DNA from: Cynocephalus volans | Lineage: Eukaryota > Chordata > Mammalia > Dermoptera > Cynocephalidae | Length of the DNA stretch: 64,000 nucleotides | NCBI RefSeq assembly: GCF_027409185.1 | Contig: NC_084462.1 | Span: forward strand, 44,216,679 to 44,280,678 | Direction: 5' to 3' | In this document: positions 42,796-55,900 of the stretch, piece after piece | How the letters are laid out: each line of letters starts with the position of its first letter | How positions within the stretch are numbered: the stretch's first letter is position 1 | Program-made: the position numbers and the translations under genes | The notes under the pieces: generated by a model | What the model saw: the letters and a program-made list of their open reading frames with translations, nothing else | Databases searched by the model: none | Told to the model about the DNA's origin: nothing

Positions 42796-43285
42796 TGTTA
42801 CACAGAGTAAGCTGACAGGTATAGTTCGCCTCTTGACAAAGATTCTTTGCTTGGCCAAACTTTAGACAGACTCCTGAAACTTCTCCTAGGCTCATCTGTG
42901 TATTTTCTTGTATAGTCCAGCTTTAGCAAAGAACCTTGCTAAGTGAGTTTAGCAAGAACTCCACACCCTCAATATCTGATCAGATTCTTCATCCTTCACT
43001 ATTCCCTAGGTGATGTTTGATCACCCTGGCCTGTCTGCTGTTAGGACAGTTTGGCCAGAATCTCTCCTTACTCCTGATGTTTCCTCTTAGAGATCTATCC
43101 ACTGACCCCCACCCTGCTCCTTGACTATAAATTTCCACTTGCCCATGCTGTGGTCAGAGTTGGCTCAATCTCTTTCCCCCACTGCAAGACCCCATTGCAG
43201 TGGTCCCTGTACCTACAGTGATGGTCCTGAATAAAGTCAGTCTTACAGTGCTGTAACAAGTGCCATTGAATAATTTTTTTTAACA
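42796..43285 (+). mobile_element. ERV1-like solitary LTR
   Basis: Begins TGTTACACAGAGTAAGCTG and ends TTTTTTTTAACA. Inside are a TATA-like GACTATAAATTTCC near 43122 and a poly(A) signal AATAAA near 43231 followed by GTCAGTCTTACAG, the U3-R-U5 layout of a gammaretroviral-type LTR. No internal region or second LTR was found. No clear 4-bp duplication, so the ends are approximate. Confidence 0.65.
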
Positions 43286-44519
43286 CCCTATATCAAGTCC
43301 CTTGACATAGGAAAATCCTTGGCAGAAAGATGGAAGGTGGGTGAGGGAGGGCTAGGGATCAGCGTCTGGCTGTGCTGGGGTCTAAGGAGCCAGGCAGATG
43401 TGGGAATGGACAGAACTGCCCCATGGCTGCAGGGTGAGAAAGAAGTGAAGCAGAACACAAATCCTAGTCCCCAGTGAGGTGAGAAGTGGAGTAAACAAGC
43501 CCTGTGGGGCAGTGAGCAGGGGCTAGAACGGGTATGTACCTGGAATGGAAGAATGAGAAAGGGGACCCGAAAAGAAGGGTCTACAACAGGAACAGGAACA
43601 CAAGAGGCAGAAGTCAGATTATTTCCCATTATAGAAATAGCAGGGCAATGGGGGCAGCAAAGACTGGAAGAGGATTCAGTGAGGAAATAAGGCTCAGCTC
43701 AGAGTACCGAGGGCGATCTCCAGCCAGTACAGCAGCAGGGACACTTCCAAGTGTGCAGCCATCCCTTCCTTCCCAGAAGCCCAGGAATGTTCCACTAGTC
43801 TTCTTTCTTCTCCTAGCACTCACTGAGTAGGGCTATATTTGTCTTTATAGTCATAGAGTCACACAACAGAGCTTCAGGAGCCATGCTAGCCCTCTCCTCC
43901 CTAAAGTGAGAACATCATCTTTGAAAGGTTTCCTAGGGTTCTGCTTGTGGAAACAGGAAATAGGTCTAAGGAGATCTTTCTTCAGTTTAGGAAAGACAAA
44001 GGCTCAGATAGCTAAATTAGGAAGTTCTAAGATTCATTTACATTTCAAAAGATAACCCATTTACCCATTAAGGACCTTTTAGGCAGTGTGCTAGGCCTTG
44101 GGGATATAGATATGAATACTGCATTAATAGATGTGAACACAGACATGAAAAATGATAACTGTAATACAATATGATCACTGCTAGTAGAGAGGCCTGTGTG
44201 AAGTCTTATGGCTCACAGATGGGTTCTGGACAATTTGATACAGAATTAACTGAAATTCTTCTGTAAGGAAGAGTTGTCGCTTCTCTCCCATTTATTTGTT
44301 TAATTTTTATGTTAGTCTGGATTCATGAATATTTATTTTTTGTAAGGGGTAAAAACCCAATACCATTATAATTTATTTTTGTTGGTCAAAATATTTCAGT
44401 TTTGGTAATTAGAAGCAATTGTGCAATTTTGAGTTGACGCTTATGTTCTTTCAACAATTCTTCATCCTTTTTTGAGCACTTCTGGACATTCTGGCACCAG
44501 GAGATATTTCAGGCTCAGA
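43286..44519. other. Unannotated intron
   Basis: Short ORFs on both strands around 43290-43830 overlap each other and match nothing I know. Otherwise nothing recognised. Confidence 0.5.
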
Positions 44520-46395
44520 AATAAATTTAACTAAGGAGATGAAAGATTTATACACTGAAAACTACAGAACACTGATGAAAGAAACTAAAGAAGACACAAA
44601 TATTCAGTGTTCATGGGTGGGAAGAGTTAATATTGTTAAAATGTCCATACTACATACTATAATACACAGGTTTAATGCAATCTCTATCAAAATTCTGACA
44701 GCATTCTTCACAGAAATAGAAAAAGCAATCTTAAAATTCATGAGGAACCACAAATAAAACCAAGTAGCCAAAGCAATACTGAGAAAGAAAAACAAAGTTG
44801 GAGGCATCATACTTCCTGACTTAAAATTATATTACAAAGCAATAGTAATCAAAACAGCATTACGGTGGCATAAAAACAGACTCATAGACCAATGGAACAG
44901 AATACAGAGCCTGGAAATAAATCCAAACATATATGGTCAACTAATTTTTCACAAGTGCATCAAGAGAACACAATGGGGAATGGATAGTCTCTTCAATAAA
45001 TGGTGCTGGAAAAACTGGATTTCCACATCCAAAAGATGAAATTGGACTCTTATCTTACACCATACACAAAAATTAACTCAAAATGGATAAAAGACCTAAA
45101 TGTAAGACCTGAAACCATAAAACTCCTAGAAGAGAACATAGGAGGAAAGCTCCTTGACACTGGCCTTGGCAATGATTTTTTGGATATCATGCCAAAGGCT
45201 CAGACTCCAAAAACAAAAATAAATAAATGGGACTACATCAAACTAAAAGCTTCTGCACAGCAAAGAAAACAGTCAACAAAATGAAAAAGGCAGCCTATGG
45301 AGTGAGAAAAAAATAATCGAATACCACATATCTGATAAGGAGTTAATATCCAAAATCTATAAAGAACTCTTACAACTCAATAAAAGAAAAACAAATAACC
45401 CAATTTTAAAATGGGCAAAGCACCTAACAAACATTTCTCCAAAGAAGATATAAAAATAGCCAACAGATGTATGAAAAAGGTGCTCAACACTATTAATGAT
45501 AAGGAAAATTCAAATTAAAACCACTATGACATATTACCGCATACCTGTGAGGACAGCAATTATCAAAATGACAAGAGATAACAAATATTGGCAAGGGTAT
45601 GGAGAAAAGGGAACCCTACCTAGTACACTGTTGGTGGGAATGTAGAATGGTATGGCCACTGTGGAAAACAGCATGGAAATTCCTAAAGAAATTAAAAATA
45701 GAATTACCATATGACCCAGCAATCCCTCTTCTGGGTATATACCCAAAGGAGATGAAATCATCACCCCATAAAGGAATCTACACACCCATGTTCACTGCAG
45801 CATTATTCACAATATCCAGGATTAAGAAAAAACCTAAATGCCCATCAACAGGTGAATGGATAAAGAAAAATATATATACACACACATATATACATACACA
45901 CAATGGAATATTATTCAGCCTTAAAAAGAAAGGAGATCCTGCCATTTGCCACAACATGGACGGACCTGAAGGACATTATGCTAAGTGAAATAAGCTAGAC
46001 ACAGAAAGAAAAATATTGTATGATCACATATATATGGAGTATTTTTTAAAAATAGCTTAAATAAAGAGACAGATAATGAAACAGTAGTTACCATGGGGGA
46101 CGAGGGAAATTGGGCCACGTAGGTCAAAAGATATAAAATAGAAGATATGTGAACAATGAACAACTCTGGAGATCTAATGTAAAATATGAGGACTAAAGTT
46201 AATAAAATTGTATTGTATTAGAGATTTTTGTTAAATAAGATTTTATCTGCTCTTGTCCCAAAAACGTAACTATGTGAGATGACAGATATGTTAATCTGCT
46301 TCACTATGGTAACCATATTACAATCTATATGTATCCCATAACATCACATTGTAAACCTCAAATACATACTGTAAGATGTATTTTTAAAATTATAT
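44520..46395 (+). mobile_element. 5'-truncated L1 (ORF2 end and 3'UTR)
   Basis: Reads through the last third of ORF2: [38 protein letters not shown] and [20 protein letters not shown], then ATATTATTCAGCCTTAAAAA and a non-coding tail. Stops and frameshifts are frequent. Older than the 18537 copy. The end is approximate. Confidence 0.9.
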
Positions 46396-47494
46396 AAAAC
46401 CTTCTGCAATGGAAAATAACACTGCTCTGGACAGAAATCATACAGTCTGAAAAGGAAAAAATGTGTACCCCATATACAGGTTTTTATGTATTCTTTAATT
46501 GGTAATGGTTTTAATGAAAATATTTTTGGTGAGTTTGCTTCTATTAAAGACAGAAAAGTAAACTTATAATAAGTTCTACCTTTGGTATAAATAAAATATT
46601 TAAACTTAGGATGGTGTAAAGTTTTAATATGCCTACTTTCAATTTTTGATATTTTTCAAGTACTTTAATGCTCTAAAAAAAATTAATGTTCTAGAAAAAA
46701 AATCATGGGAGTGCAGTTTTCCTTTTGCCTGAGGCCCCAAATGTCTCAACACGGCACTGCCAGATCTTGTCTTCAATCAAAATTTTAATATTTTGTTTGC
46801 CACAGATTTCTCTGCATTAATTTGTATCTCTGAAACTATTGTATTAAAATATGATTTATCTTAAGAAAATAATAAAAGAGAGCACTAATACAGAAGAGGT
46901 GTGTCACTGAAAAATTAGCACACTATGGGGGGTGGGCGATAAAAAGGCCAAGTGTCTATTCTTTCACCTACTATCCATGTGAGTGAGCAAAGCCTCAGTT
47001 TGTGTATATGTTAAACGGCCTAACAGTATGTGGTCCTTCAACCTTATCTGGTTGCAAGGATTTCTGAATGTGAAAGAAATCTGTGAAATTTAAATCACTA
47101 TGTTTTTTAAGCACCAGGATATAGAATTACCAAAATGTTGTATACTTCTACTTTAGTAAACATATATAGACATATAAAACATAGATGGGAAAAATATAAA
47201 CACCAGAATCCATTTGCAACGCAAAAGGCCTCAAAATTATACTAAGAATTCCTATTTTGAATTTCTTTGCTACTTCCCTGATATGCATATGAATGCTTCA
47301 ATCACAAACAGAAATTTGCAGACTAAATGCATATAGAAAACTTAGGAATACATTTTTTAAAAATGAAACTGCATTGATAAAATGCAAATGATCTCTGGTC
47401 TCAGGTTTGCCTTTCAAAGCCCCTATGGGGCTCAAGGAAAGATTCCTTACTGGGATTTCTGCAGTAGGAAAGGAGGGGTAGCATGCTAATAAAA
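46396..47494. other. Unannotated intron
   Basis: Nothing recognised. Confidence 0.5.
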
Positions 47495-47670
47495 AGAACA
47501 AGAGCACAGTCTGGGAGTCAGACAACCTGGGTCTGAATGCTCATTCTACTTACAAGGTGTGTGGCCTTAGTTTACTCATCTGTATAATGAAAAAAATAAT
47601 GTCCCTTTAGTGAGAATTACTAACAAAGTTTATAAGCTATCAAGCAGAATTCTTGGCACACAGCCTTCTC
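47495..47670 (+). repeat. MIR element
   Basis: AGAGCACAGTCTGGGAGTCA, CCTGGGTCTGAATGCTCAT, GTTTACTCATCTGTATAATG. Confidence 0.85.
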
Positions 47671-48319
47671 CAATACATGGCAGTTACAGTAATATATTTG
47701 GAAGTGCAGCCTACAGTAGAAGGCCAATTAAGAGAGAATTCTCTTTGGCATGCAGCAAATGGTACTAGCACTTTTCTATTCTTTAATTGCACAGAAAAGA
47801 GTTATAGGTAACAGCTTCTAGAGTCAGTGATTTATCCCCTCAAGCCAAGGACACAAAATGGGACATGACAGAGGAAGCATCTCTCTCCTCTAATACATTG
47901 CAAAAGAGCCTGCACACATTAAATGAAGTGACACACAAAGATCATATTACAAAGTTAAATGAAAGTTGACACTTGCTACGTACATAGTTTAGTCTTCTTT
48001 CCCATCCTAGTTTTATAGGAAAAAAATGAAGAGTCAATGATTTAAAAGTACTACGTGGTTTGGATCTTATTTTAGGTTTTCAATATTCTACAGAATTTGG
48101 TTTGCACTTCCTCCTGACCACTTTGTCTGGTGAATGTAATAATTTTTTGTGTACGTTCATAATGGTATGAACCATTTCATGTTAAAGCTAAAGAAAACCA
48201 GTATCAACTGTGTTCAAATCTGTTACATTAGCCAGTATAATGCCATATCACCATGAGTATTTAATACAGGCACTTAAACCTTCCAAATAACACGATCTGA
48301 TACATAGAGTGGCAAAAGG

Positions 48320-48640
48320 CAGCACTGAAATTACATGATGCAGCGGGCTTTACAGTCAGAACTGAGTCTGAATCCTGACTCTCCTTACTAACTGCTTCCT
48401 GACACGAGGAGAAACAAAACGCTCTGAGGCTGTTTCCTCTGCTGTAAAATGGGGATAATAATAACTATCTCATAGACATGTTATGGAGATTAAACAATGT
48501 ACAAGGTACATTAAACAGTTCACGGAAAAACAGAATTAGAAGATAGTACAAATCCTTCCATGAACTGTTTGACGTTCCCTCGTATATAGTGCCAAGCTTG
48601 ATTCCTTGCAAAATAAGTGGTGCTCAATATACCTCCCTCT
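48320..48640 (+). repeat. MIR element split by a MITE
   Basis: GTCAGAACTGAGTCTGAATCC, AAAATGGGGATAATAATAAC and GGAGATTAAACAATGTA; after the MITE it resumes at TAGTGCCAAGCTTGATTCCT and GGTGCTCAATAT. Confidence 0.85.
48502..48582. mobile_element. TA-flanked ~82-bp MITE, copy 4
   Basis: CAAGGTACATTAAACAGTTC at the left and GAACTGTTTGACGTTCCCTCG at the right, with TA on both sides (48500-48501 and 48583-48584). It interrupts a MIR. Confidence 0.85.
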
Positions 48641-50204
48641 TCTGAATATAAAGAGAAGATCACCAAACAGAGTGCAGAATTGCGAAGAGAACCAGGCAGC
48701 TCTGTTGTTTTAGCTGACACAGCACAGCCTGCTGGTGAGGCTGAGACACTTAACTCTGGGCAAGGTCACAGGCTGCAGGCGGTGCTGTGACAGCCTCAGG
48801 GGAGCATGCTCTCAATCAGAGAGCAGTCTGCTGGCAAAAAACCCAAGCACAATGGAATAGCATTTTTAATCATAATGAGGCTGAAATATGAGTATTTTCT
48901 GCATGAAAAAGCATTGAGATATTTCTTATATTCTTAAAACAGAAAATCTACACTCAATAATTAACTTTGAGAGAGATCATTCATCTGCTAGCTAATAAGG
49001 TAGTTTGTTTCCATCTATTCACTTTAATGCACTAATATCTTTCAATAAATATATTATGCAGTAAATTTTTTTGAAGTTCTTGTGCAAAAATGCTCAGTAC
49101 TTAAAATGTATAAAGCAAGGAAGTTGTCTATCTGCATAGATGCAAAATCCATAAAGAACTTTTTCATGTGGCCTTTTAAAGTACTATACTGTGTCTAAAA
49201 TATTTCTTGTTTTTTCTTCCAGACTCACAGATCAAAGTTTGTTACTTAAGAAATTAGCAAAACTAGGAGTCCTGCAGAACTCCAGTTCCTTTTTTTCCCT
49301 CAACTTCAAGGTTCTGGCATATATAGTCCACATGGCTGAAGACAGAACAAAATCTCTGGTGTGTTTAGGCTACTGCTCTTCTAACCATACTCTAAAAGCA
49401 AGCATGGAGTGATAGCACAGGCCAGAACAGGGTAAAATCTGAGTTTACTGCACACTGGCCGGTATGAGACTTATTTTATCAAAAGGTGAATAATGTGTTC
49501 TCTTCAACAAAATGATGGGGCAATAGAAATCCACAACATTAAAGCAATAGACCAAAATAGGTTGTTTGGAATGCTCTATCAATGTTAAACCAAATATCAT
49601 CATTCAATAAGTCAGAGATATTATTTGTCATAATTACAACATTTCTAATTACTATAAAATGTGAGTTTCTTCACAATAAATTCAGATTAATTTACGGTGT
49701 ATTCCACAGTAATTTTTAAAACTAATGTAAATTACATACATGACGCTTTTTACAGAGAACACTTCAACCTCTTTTTCAGAACAGTGAACTTTAAGTGCTA
49801 CCTTCTTAACACACACAGACATGTATACATAGAATCTTTTAAATCGTATAGACTCTTTTAAATCATTTACATAGTCATAGTGTTTCCGATCTATTCAGCT
49901 GTTACAAAGTAAGATTTCACAGTGAATTATAAATTAATAAGACACTTTATACACAGCCGATAATCAACAACTGTTAAATTAAAATAAATTGATTTTAATG
50001 AATTTGAATGACTGAAGGCTTCCTTTGCTATTGGTTTAAATATTTACGCTTCAACACCTCTATTTCTGTTGCATAGTTGAGGTAACAAAGAAATAGTAAT
50101 AAGCAATGAGCCAAGCACTGTGCTAGATGTTTGGGATACAAAAATGAAGATACATAGTCCCTACCCTTTCTTACAGTCTGGTGAAAGAATAAAAATAGTG
50201 CCTT
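48641..50204. other. Unannotated intron
   Basis: A MIR- or L2-like trace at about 50105-50190 (AAGCACTGTGCTAGATGTTT); otherwise nothing recognised. Confidence 0.5.
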
Positions 50205-50400
50205 TGATTGAGTGCTTATATAGCATTTATGAGTGACGTGAGTTTTAAGTGGCTCTTATTTAATCCTCACAATCATGCTACGAGGTAGATGTTAACACTA
50301 CTGAGACTCAGACAGATTAAATATCCTTCCTACGGTCACCATCACACAGTCATTAAACGGTAGAGCTGGGACTTAAAAGTATGTCTGCCTGCTTCACCAT
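50205..50400 (-). repeat. MIR element
   Basis: TATTTAATCCTCACAATCAT, CTACGAGGTAGATGTTAAC, then the CATCACACAGTCATTAAACG block, in reverse orientation. Confidence 0.85.
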
Positions 50401-50811
50401 GATATGAGTTAGCCTCCCCCAACACATCATTACATTATAAGCAGGGCACTCCAACCTAAGGGACAGAGTGGGACTATCTAGCAGGGTCCACAGGCACTGG
50501 GGGTACAAGAGGGCTGGCACCGTGCCAAGGCACAAGATGAGATGTCAGAACTGGGTCCTGAATGAGACATTGTCAAGGAGACAAGTGATGAGCAAACATA
50601 TCTCTTTGCTTCCTTAAAGACATGAGAAAACTGGTGGGCTAATTCTGATTTGCAGATTTAGGGCAGAAATACCAAGAATTGCTTGAGAGAAGCTCCTAGA
50701 GAAGGAGACTTCACACTGGTTGTCCAGCATGGGCTTGGGAAACACAATAGCACCATGACAGCCAGCACCGGGAGCAAAATGTCTTCACACTGTGTTGCAC
50801 CTTGAATGTCT

Positions 50812-53240
50812 GTTTTTTTGTTTTGTTTTGAACTTAAGAACTTTACTGGAAACTATGACTGATGGAAACTCCAGCTTCTTGTTTTTAAGTCAATTGACAT
50901 CTTCCAGACTTCGCTAGTACTGCACATTCTCACCACTATTTAAAAAGCTATAAGTTCCAGAACCAGAATTACAAAAAAACTTTGCTGGTGAACATGCTGC
51001 TCATGGTTCTTGCCCTCATACTACTTATTTTCCTAAACTTCACATCTGTACCTTTTTAGTGAGAAGCAGTTCTTTCTTTGTAATTGATTTTTGGGAGAAC
51101 AGAGCTCATTCTCTTCATATTAATCACTTCCCACCCCCAAATCTTACCCCCAAACTTAGAGAAAAACACACATTTGCCCATTTAAAGCTCACCTAATCTA
51201 GGTGCGTGTTCCTCTTGACACATTAGCATAGGAAGTCACTGTCTGACCCATACTCCACAATCCTGTTAACTCCCTAAGAAAACCTATGGTAAGATCAAAA
51301 GCTTTATGCAATAAAAGTAAAATAAAGCACTGTCATAAGACAGTGGGAAAGGCTCAGATAAGTAGACAGCACAAGATAATTTTTGTTACAAATACTTACA
51401 AAAAGACAGAGCTTAAAAAGGAACACTGAACATCCATTTTCTTAAAGAAATTTGCATTCCAGAGCTGTAACTTTACCCCTGAAACAAGATCTGTATGGAT
51501 TTTAATTAATACACTAATTCTCTACCATTTCTTCCCACTAACTAGTTTTTGAACCTTGTTTTCAAGACTTTATCTCCTTTCTCATTATGCCTTTGATTAC
51601 AGATCTGTCCAAGAATTCCTACAGAACACAATTTTAGTTGCATGTTTGGGTCCCCCTTTCGAAAGCAGCTATCATACCTTCTACACAATCATAGGACTAA
51701 CTCCAACTTCTGGGACTTCTTGTTTATACTAGAACTTTCAGCACTGAAACTTATTTAAGGCATGAACTTTGCAAACGAGTCCCATTAAACAATGACCTCA
51801 AAGCAGTAGTTCTTCAAACTGTAGATCAAATACATTCACATTTTAGTACAGTACAGTATACACTCTTTCTAAGTCTGAGATTAAGAAATTATTAACTGGT
51901 TTCCATCAGTTTCAATACCAGTCCGAAGTTTGAATAGTTTTACCATGTGGACTTACAGTTTTTATTTAAAAAATTGTAGATAGCAATTCTTTTCCTGACT
52001 TTCTAAGCAAATATAGAGAAAACACGAACAAGAAGTAACAGAAAAAACAAGTACAGTTAACAGATTTGTGGTTTATATGCCATTTACAGGAAGAAAAGGG
52101 ATTTCAGCATGTGTTTGAAAATGTCTGGGAGCTAGCTTCTAAAACTGCACCACTACTTGCCATAAATTATTTTTTTTCCTACACAAGGTATCCAATTCCT
52201 ACAAAGGAAAAACAACTACTGCCCTACAAAAAACTGTAGTGTTCTCCTGTTATGTGATAAATGGCCAGTTTTACACCCTTGTCAAAATCATAGTGTATGA
52301 TCTGTAGCAGAAAAGGAGCTGTCATTTCATTGTATCATAAGTCTTTGACACACACAGAATAACTCTTCCTGAGAAAATAAACATTTCACTACTACAATAT
52401 CCAAGGGATAACTCTGGGAATGGGTTAGAAACTCAGATAATTTCTCATTAGCAGGAAATTATTCTCTATTAACTTTTGGGCTTACTACATGGTAGTTTAT
52501 GCACAGGTTATTCTGTCAATCTCAATGTCATGTGCCAAATATTCTTGGCTAATAATTCATTCACTGCTTTCTAAATTAATATTCACTAAAAATTCCACCT
52601 GTTAATGTGGGTGCAAATTTTGTTTTCCTGTTTTCTGAAACTACAGGAGTTACTGGCATTGAGTTTAGCTGACCTAGCACTACCTGGGGGTTAACTAAAG
52701 CATGCTCTTCCATAGCTAATGTGTGCATGGGCAACTTCATAATCCTTAAATCTATTATTCAAAGTTAAATAAATTGTAAACATTCCTGAATAATCAGGCT
52801 TATTAATTATGCAAGGGAAACCAACAGGACCCAGTCAAAAAGCCTTAGAGGAAAAAAACCCTTTTTTGCATTTCCCTATACTCTCAGAAGCCAAGAGGTA
52901 AGTCACAATTCTACAAGCTATTTGGTCAACAGAGCTGTACTGAACTATAACAAATACTCAAGTTTCAAAGCCTCTTTTAAATTTCACAGCACTAGGCTCA
53001 AATGACTTCTTCTCTCCTGTCCCCCGTGAGCAAAGCTTCTGTCCAGAGACTCATCTGTCACTCAACTGTTAAGGAACAATAATCATAGGAGCGTCTTCTT
53101 TTTGATGCATCTTTCCATCTTAAGAAGATTACAGTCAAAGGGTCCTAAGGGTTTTAACAGCATCACAAGTGACTTAAGAAGAATATACTCAAAGACTACT
53201 AATGGGTTAGACAGTATTACAAGTGATTTAAGTCATCTTT
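50812..53240 (-). pseudogene. Possible 3'UTR retrocopy, unidentified
   Basis: On the minus strand the segment ends with AGTAAA (50847-50842), then about 12 nt, then an A-rich tract broken by C. The 2.4 kb upstream is free of recognisable repeats and reads like mRNA 3'UTR (several AATAAA, T-rich stretches). No protein match was found and no target duplication was seen. It may instead be ordinary unique intron, and the right limit is arbitrary. Confidence 0.3.
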
Positions 53241-53245
53241 ACATA

Positions 53246-53328
53246 TTTGAGAGTACTTCAAAAGTTTGTGGAAAAATAGATCTAGGAGATAATACGAATT
53301 TGTCCATGAACTTTCTGAAGTACCCTTG
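53246..53328. mobile_element. TA-flanked ~82-bp MITE, copy 5
   Basis: GAGAGTACTTCAAAAGTTTG at the left and CTTTCTGAAGTACCCTTG at the right, with TA near both ends. Confidence 0.85.
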
Positions 53329-53502
53329 TAGCATCTATGGTTGCCTTTTGAAGAGGCTATAATCTGACACTCCTTTAATAAGCCCGTAAAAACTGGTTTT
53401 CTCCTAAGTCAAACTTCTTTGGCAAAAAAATCTAATTTAGTAAGTGGCTCCCCAAAATAAGATGCTCAACTCCCATCACAACTGGAGATACCAAAGCACC
53501 TA

Positions 53503-53583
53503 CAAGGGGTCTTCAAAAAGTTTATGGAAATAGTCACATTATCATCTAATTCCGTTTTCCACAAACTTTTTGAAATACCCCCA
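53503..53583. mobile_element. TA-flanked ~82-bp MITE, copy 6
   Basis: CAAGGGGTCTTCAAAAAGTT at the left and CTTTTTGAAATACCCCCA at the right, with TA on both sides (53501-53502 and 53584-53585). Only 174 bp from copy 5. Confidence 0.9.
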
Positions 53584-53670
53584 TACCTCATAAAACTTTC
53601 TAATTCCTGTATTATGCTCATAGAATCATGGTTAAACAAACACAGGAGCCTTGTAATATCTGAAAAGTTT

Positions 53671-53672
<2 letters not shown>

Positions 53673-53726
<54 letters not shown>
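53673..53726. repeat. (GT)n microsatellite
   Basis: Twenty-seven uninterrupted GT units, 90 bp from MITE copy 6. Confidence 0.97.
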
Positions 53727-53730
<4 letters not shown>

Positions 53731-53939
53731 TATCTCCAAACTATTGTAAAGAAGTCCACTTATTTGCTACGTTTCCAAGAACACTTCAGTTCCCTTATAA
53801 AAGGCAGTGCCAGCTACTGCAGTTCTTAGCATTAGATGGCTTTGGCTTATCAGAAAAGAGTCCAAGGAAAAATTTCACATGCACAAACAATTATGTCCTT
53901 CCTAAAGACTTAATTGAAGTCCTTTCAAAACCATTTTTC

Positions 53940-53995
53940 ATGGTGGAAAAAAAAAAAGAAAGAAAAAGAAAAAGAAAACAAAAACAAAAAGCAGA
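53940..53995. repeat. A/G-rich low-complexity tract
   Basis: GAAAA and AAAAAC units. Confidence 0.9.
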
Positions 53996-55689
53996 CTGAG
54001 GAAACTGTTGATATTTCAGTCAGCTCCATTTCTGCATCCTCATGGATTAACCTGTCTCCAGTCTCCTGAAGCCTTCTTTGGGTGACCTCACACTGCAGTG
54101 CTCTAGCTGACTTGTCATTTCTTTACAAAGAACACCCAACATACTAAATAAAGAAAGGCCACCAGTGCTTGTATTTGCTCCCTGGACCTTTTCCTCCTGC
54201 TATTCTCAAAGAATCCAGTTTCAGACCAGGGCAGAGCATTGCTTCAGGTAGCCTGTTTCTTATTTTACTGGACAATATTCATTGACACTCTCTTGCATCT
54301 ATGTTTTTCTATGGTAAAGTAAAACCTATTCACAGGCCTGTGTCCTGCCAGGGCTGTGAGCCTTGTGAAACAGGATGGTGTGGATGCTGCTTCCATACCC
54401 TGGGCTCTTGCCCCTCTTGCCTTTAATGCTCTTTGACACCATATTAACAAGTTCACAAAGGAAAACCTCTTCTGACACAGAGGTAAAGCTTTGGGAGGGG
54501 GACAAGAGACCTAGAGAGAGAAACTGCTCTGTAAGGGTTGTACTCACCATCCCACACCAGTATTTTTAGCATAGTGCATACAGATGATGCCCCAGTAAGC
54601 AGCTGAGATGCCAAGGCAGAGGAGCTGCCAGGCAATGTGTAGCAGTCTACCCTCTACCCAACAGCCACTTAACCACTTCTAGCACCTTGCACCGGCCAGT
54701 GCAAGTCAGGTCCTCTGTTGCTGTAAGCATTCAGCATGATACACAGTGTCAGACACTGACACCCCAAACAGAAACAGTGGTCAGGTCCTATGGGATTGGC
54801 TTCTCTCTTCTCCCATCTCCACTGCCACCACAGCACATGCTCAGCTGTGTCACTGCTGAAACAACAGGCAAGAATGAGGAGCCAGGGCTGAGGACCTACA
54901 GTGAGGTAGGGAGAGCAGGTAAGGCAAAGGGCATGGAAACTGGCTACAGAAAACAAAAGTCACTCAATGTAAACAATCCAATTGTATGTGGGATTCTAGG
55001 GAGAGCTAGGACTCTAGAACTAGGTGGCATTCTGAGAAGAGGACATCTGGGTACCAGACATGAGAACGGGGCTGTGGATCAGATTCTGGCAGGCTGGATG
55101 GAGACAGTAATTGTATGAACGGTCTAGAGTTGAGACAAAGAGTATGTAATGAAGAACCAAGGCAAGAAGACAAGGAAAAACCAGTTGTTAGAAGCACAAC
55201 TTCAAAATTAAGGGACCAGGAGTTCTGTTGAATTTAAAGGGGACAGGAAAGTAATACGAGAAGGAGTTACTTGCACACAGGAAGGTCTAGATAACAGGTC
55301 TCTGGCCTAGGATTTTATAAAAATTTCTGTTGCTGTAGGAGCTGCTGAAGCTAGACCAGGTGGAAACAAGTAATTGGGAGCACCCGGTAGAACCTGGTTG
55401 ATTAGAGTGGGTTAGTGAGAGAAAGCAATAGCCTCTGGCAGGCAGACTCTCCTACAGAATGCAGAGATGGATTGAATGAAGCCAACTAGAGCACCCACAG
55501 GAGTGTTTGAGCCCAAAATGACAGAGCCAAATCTGACATTGGAGATGGCCACACAACAACTAGAAAGATGCTCAGTATGGTTCAGCACTAATCCCAAATG
55601 GAGTCCCCTTGCAGAGAGACCATGCCTGGAATATGGAGATAGCATGTCAAAGTGGAAAGGACATGGGGTTAAAAATTAGACAGTCAGAA
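53996..55689. other. Unannotated intron
   Basis: Several overlapping short ORFs on both strands, none recognised. No exon assigned. Confidence 0.5.
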
Positions 55690-55900
55690 ACTCAATTCTA
55701 TCTCTCACTAGCTGTGACTCCAGGCAGGTTATTTAACTTCTCTGAACTTCAATTTCCTCATCTGTAAAATCAGGGGGTCAATAAGTTTTGTAATAATAGG
55801 TGTTGTCATAAGATTTTATAATAATTAAATTAGAGAGCATTAAACAGATATCTGGCCAAAGAGTAGGTGCTTGATAAATATCAGCTATTGTTATTCCTAT
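55690..55900 (+). repeat. MIR element
   Basis: TCACTAGCTGTGACTCCAGG, CTTCAATTTCCTCATCTG, GTAGGTGCTTGATAAATATC. Confidence 0.85.

Noticed and set aside
43288..43830. 113-, 98- and 64-residue ORFs on both strands
   Set aside because: Overlapping each other on opposite strands, no known domain, no splice or poly(A) support.
53466..53999. ORFs with long Cys-Val or His-Thr runs
   Set aside because: Translation of the (GT)27 microsatellite.
54265..54635. Minus-strand ORFs with a GTGAGT donor-like site, seen as a possible extra exon
   Set aside because: They do not fit LRRC28 phases or protein, no acceptor is convincing, and no homology is recognised.
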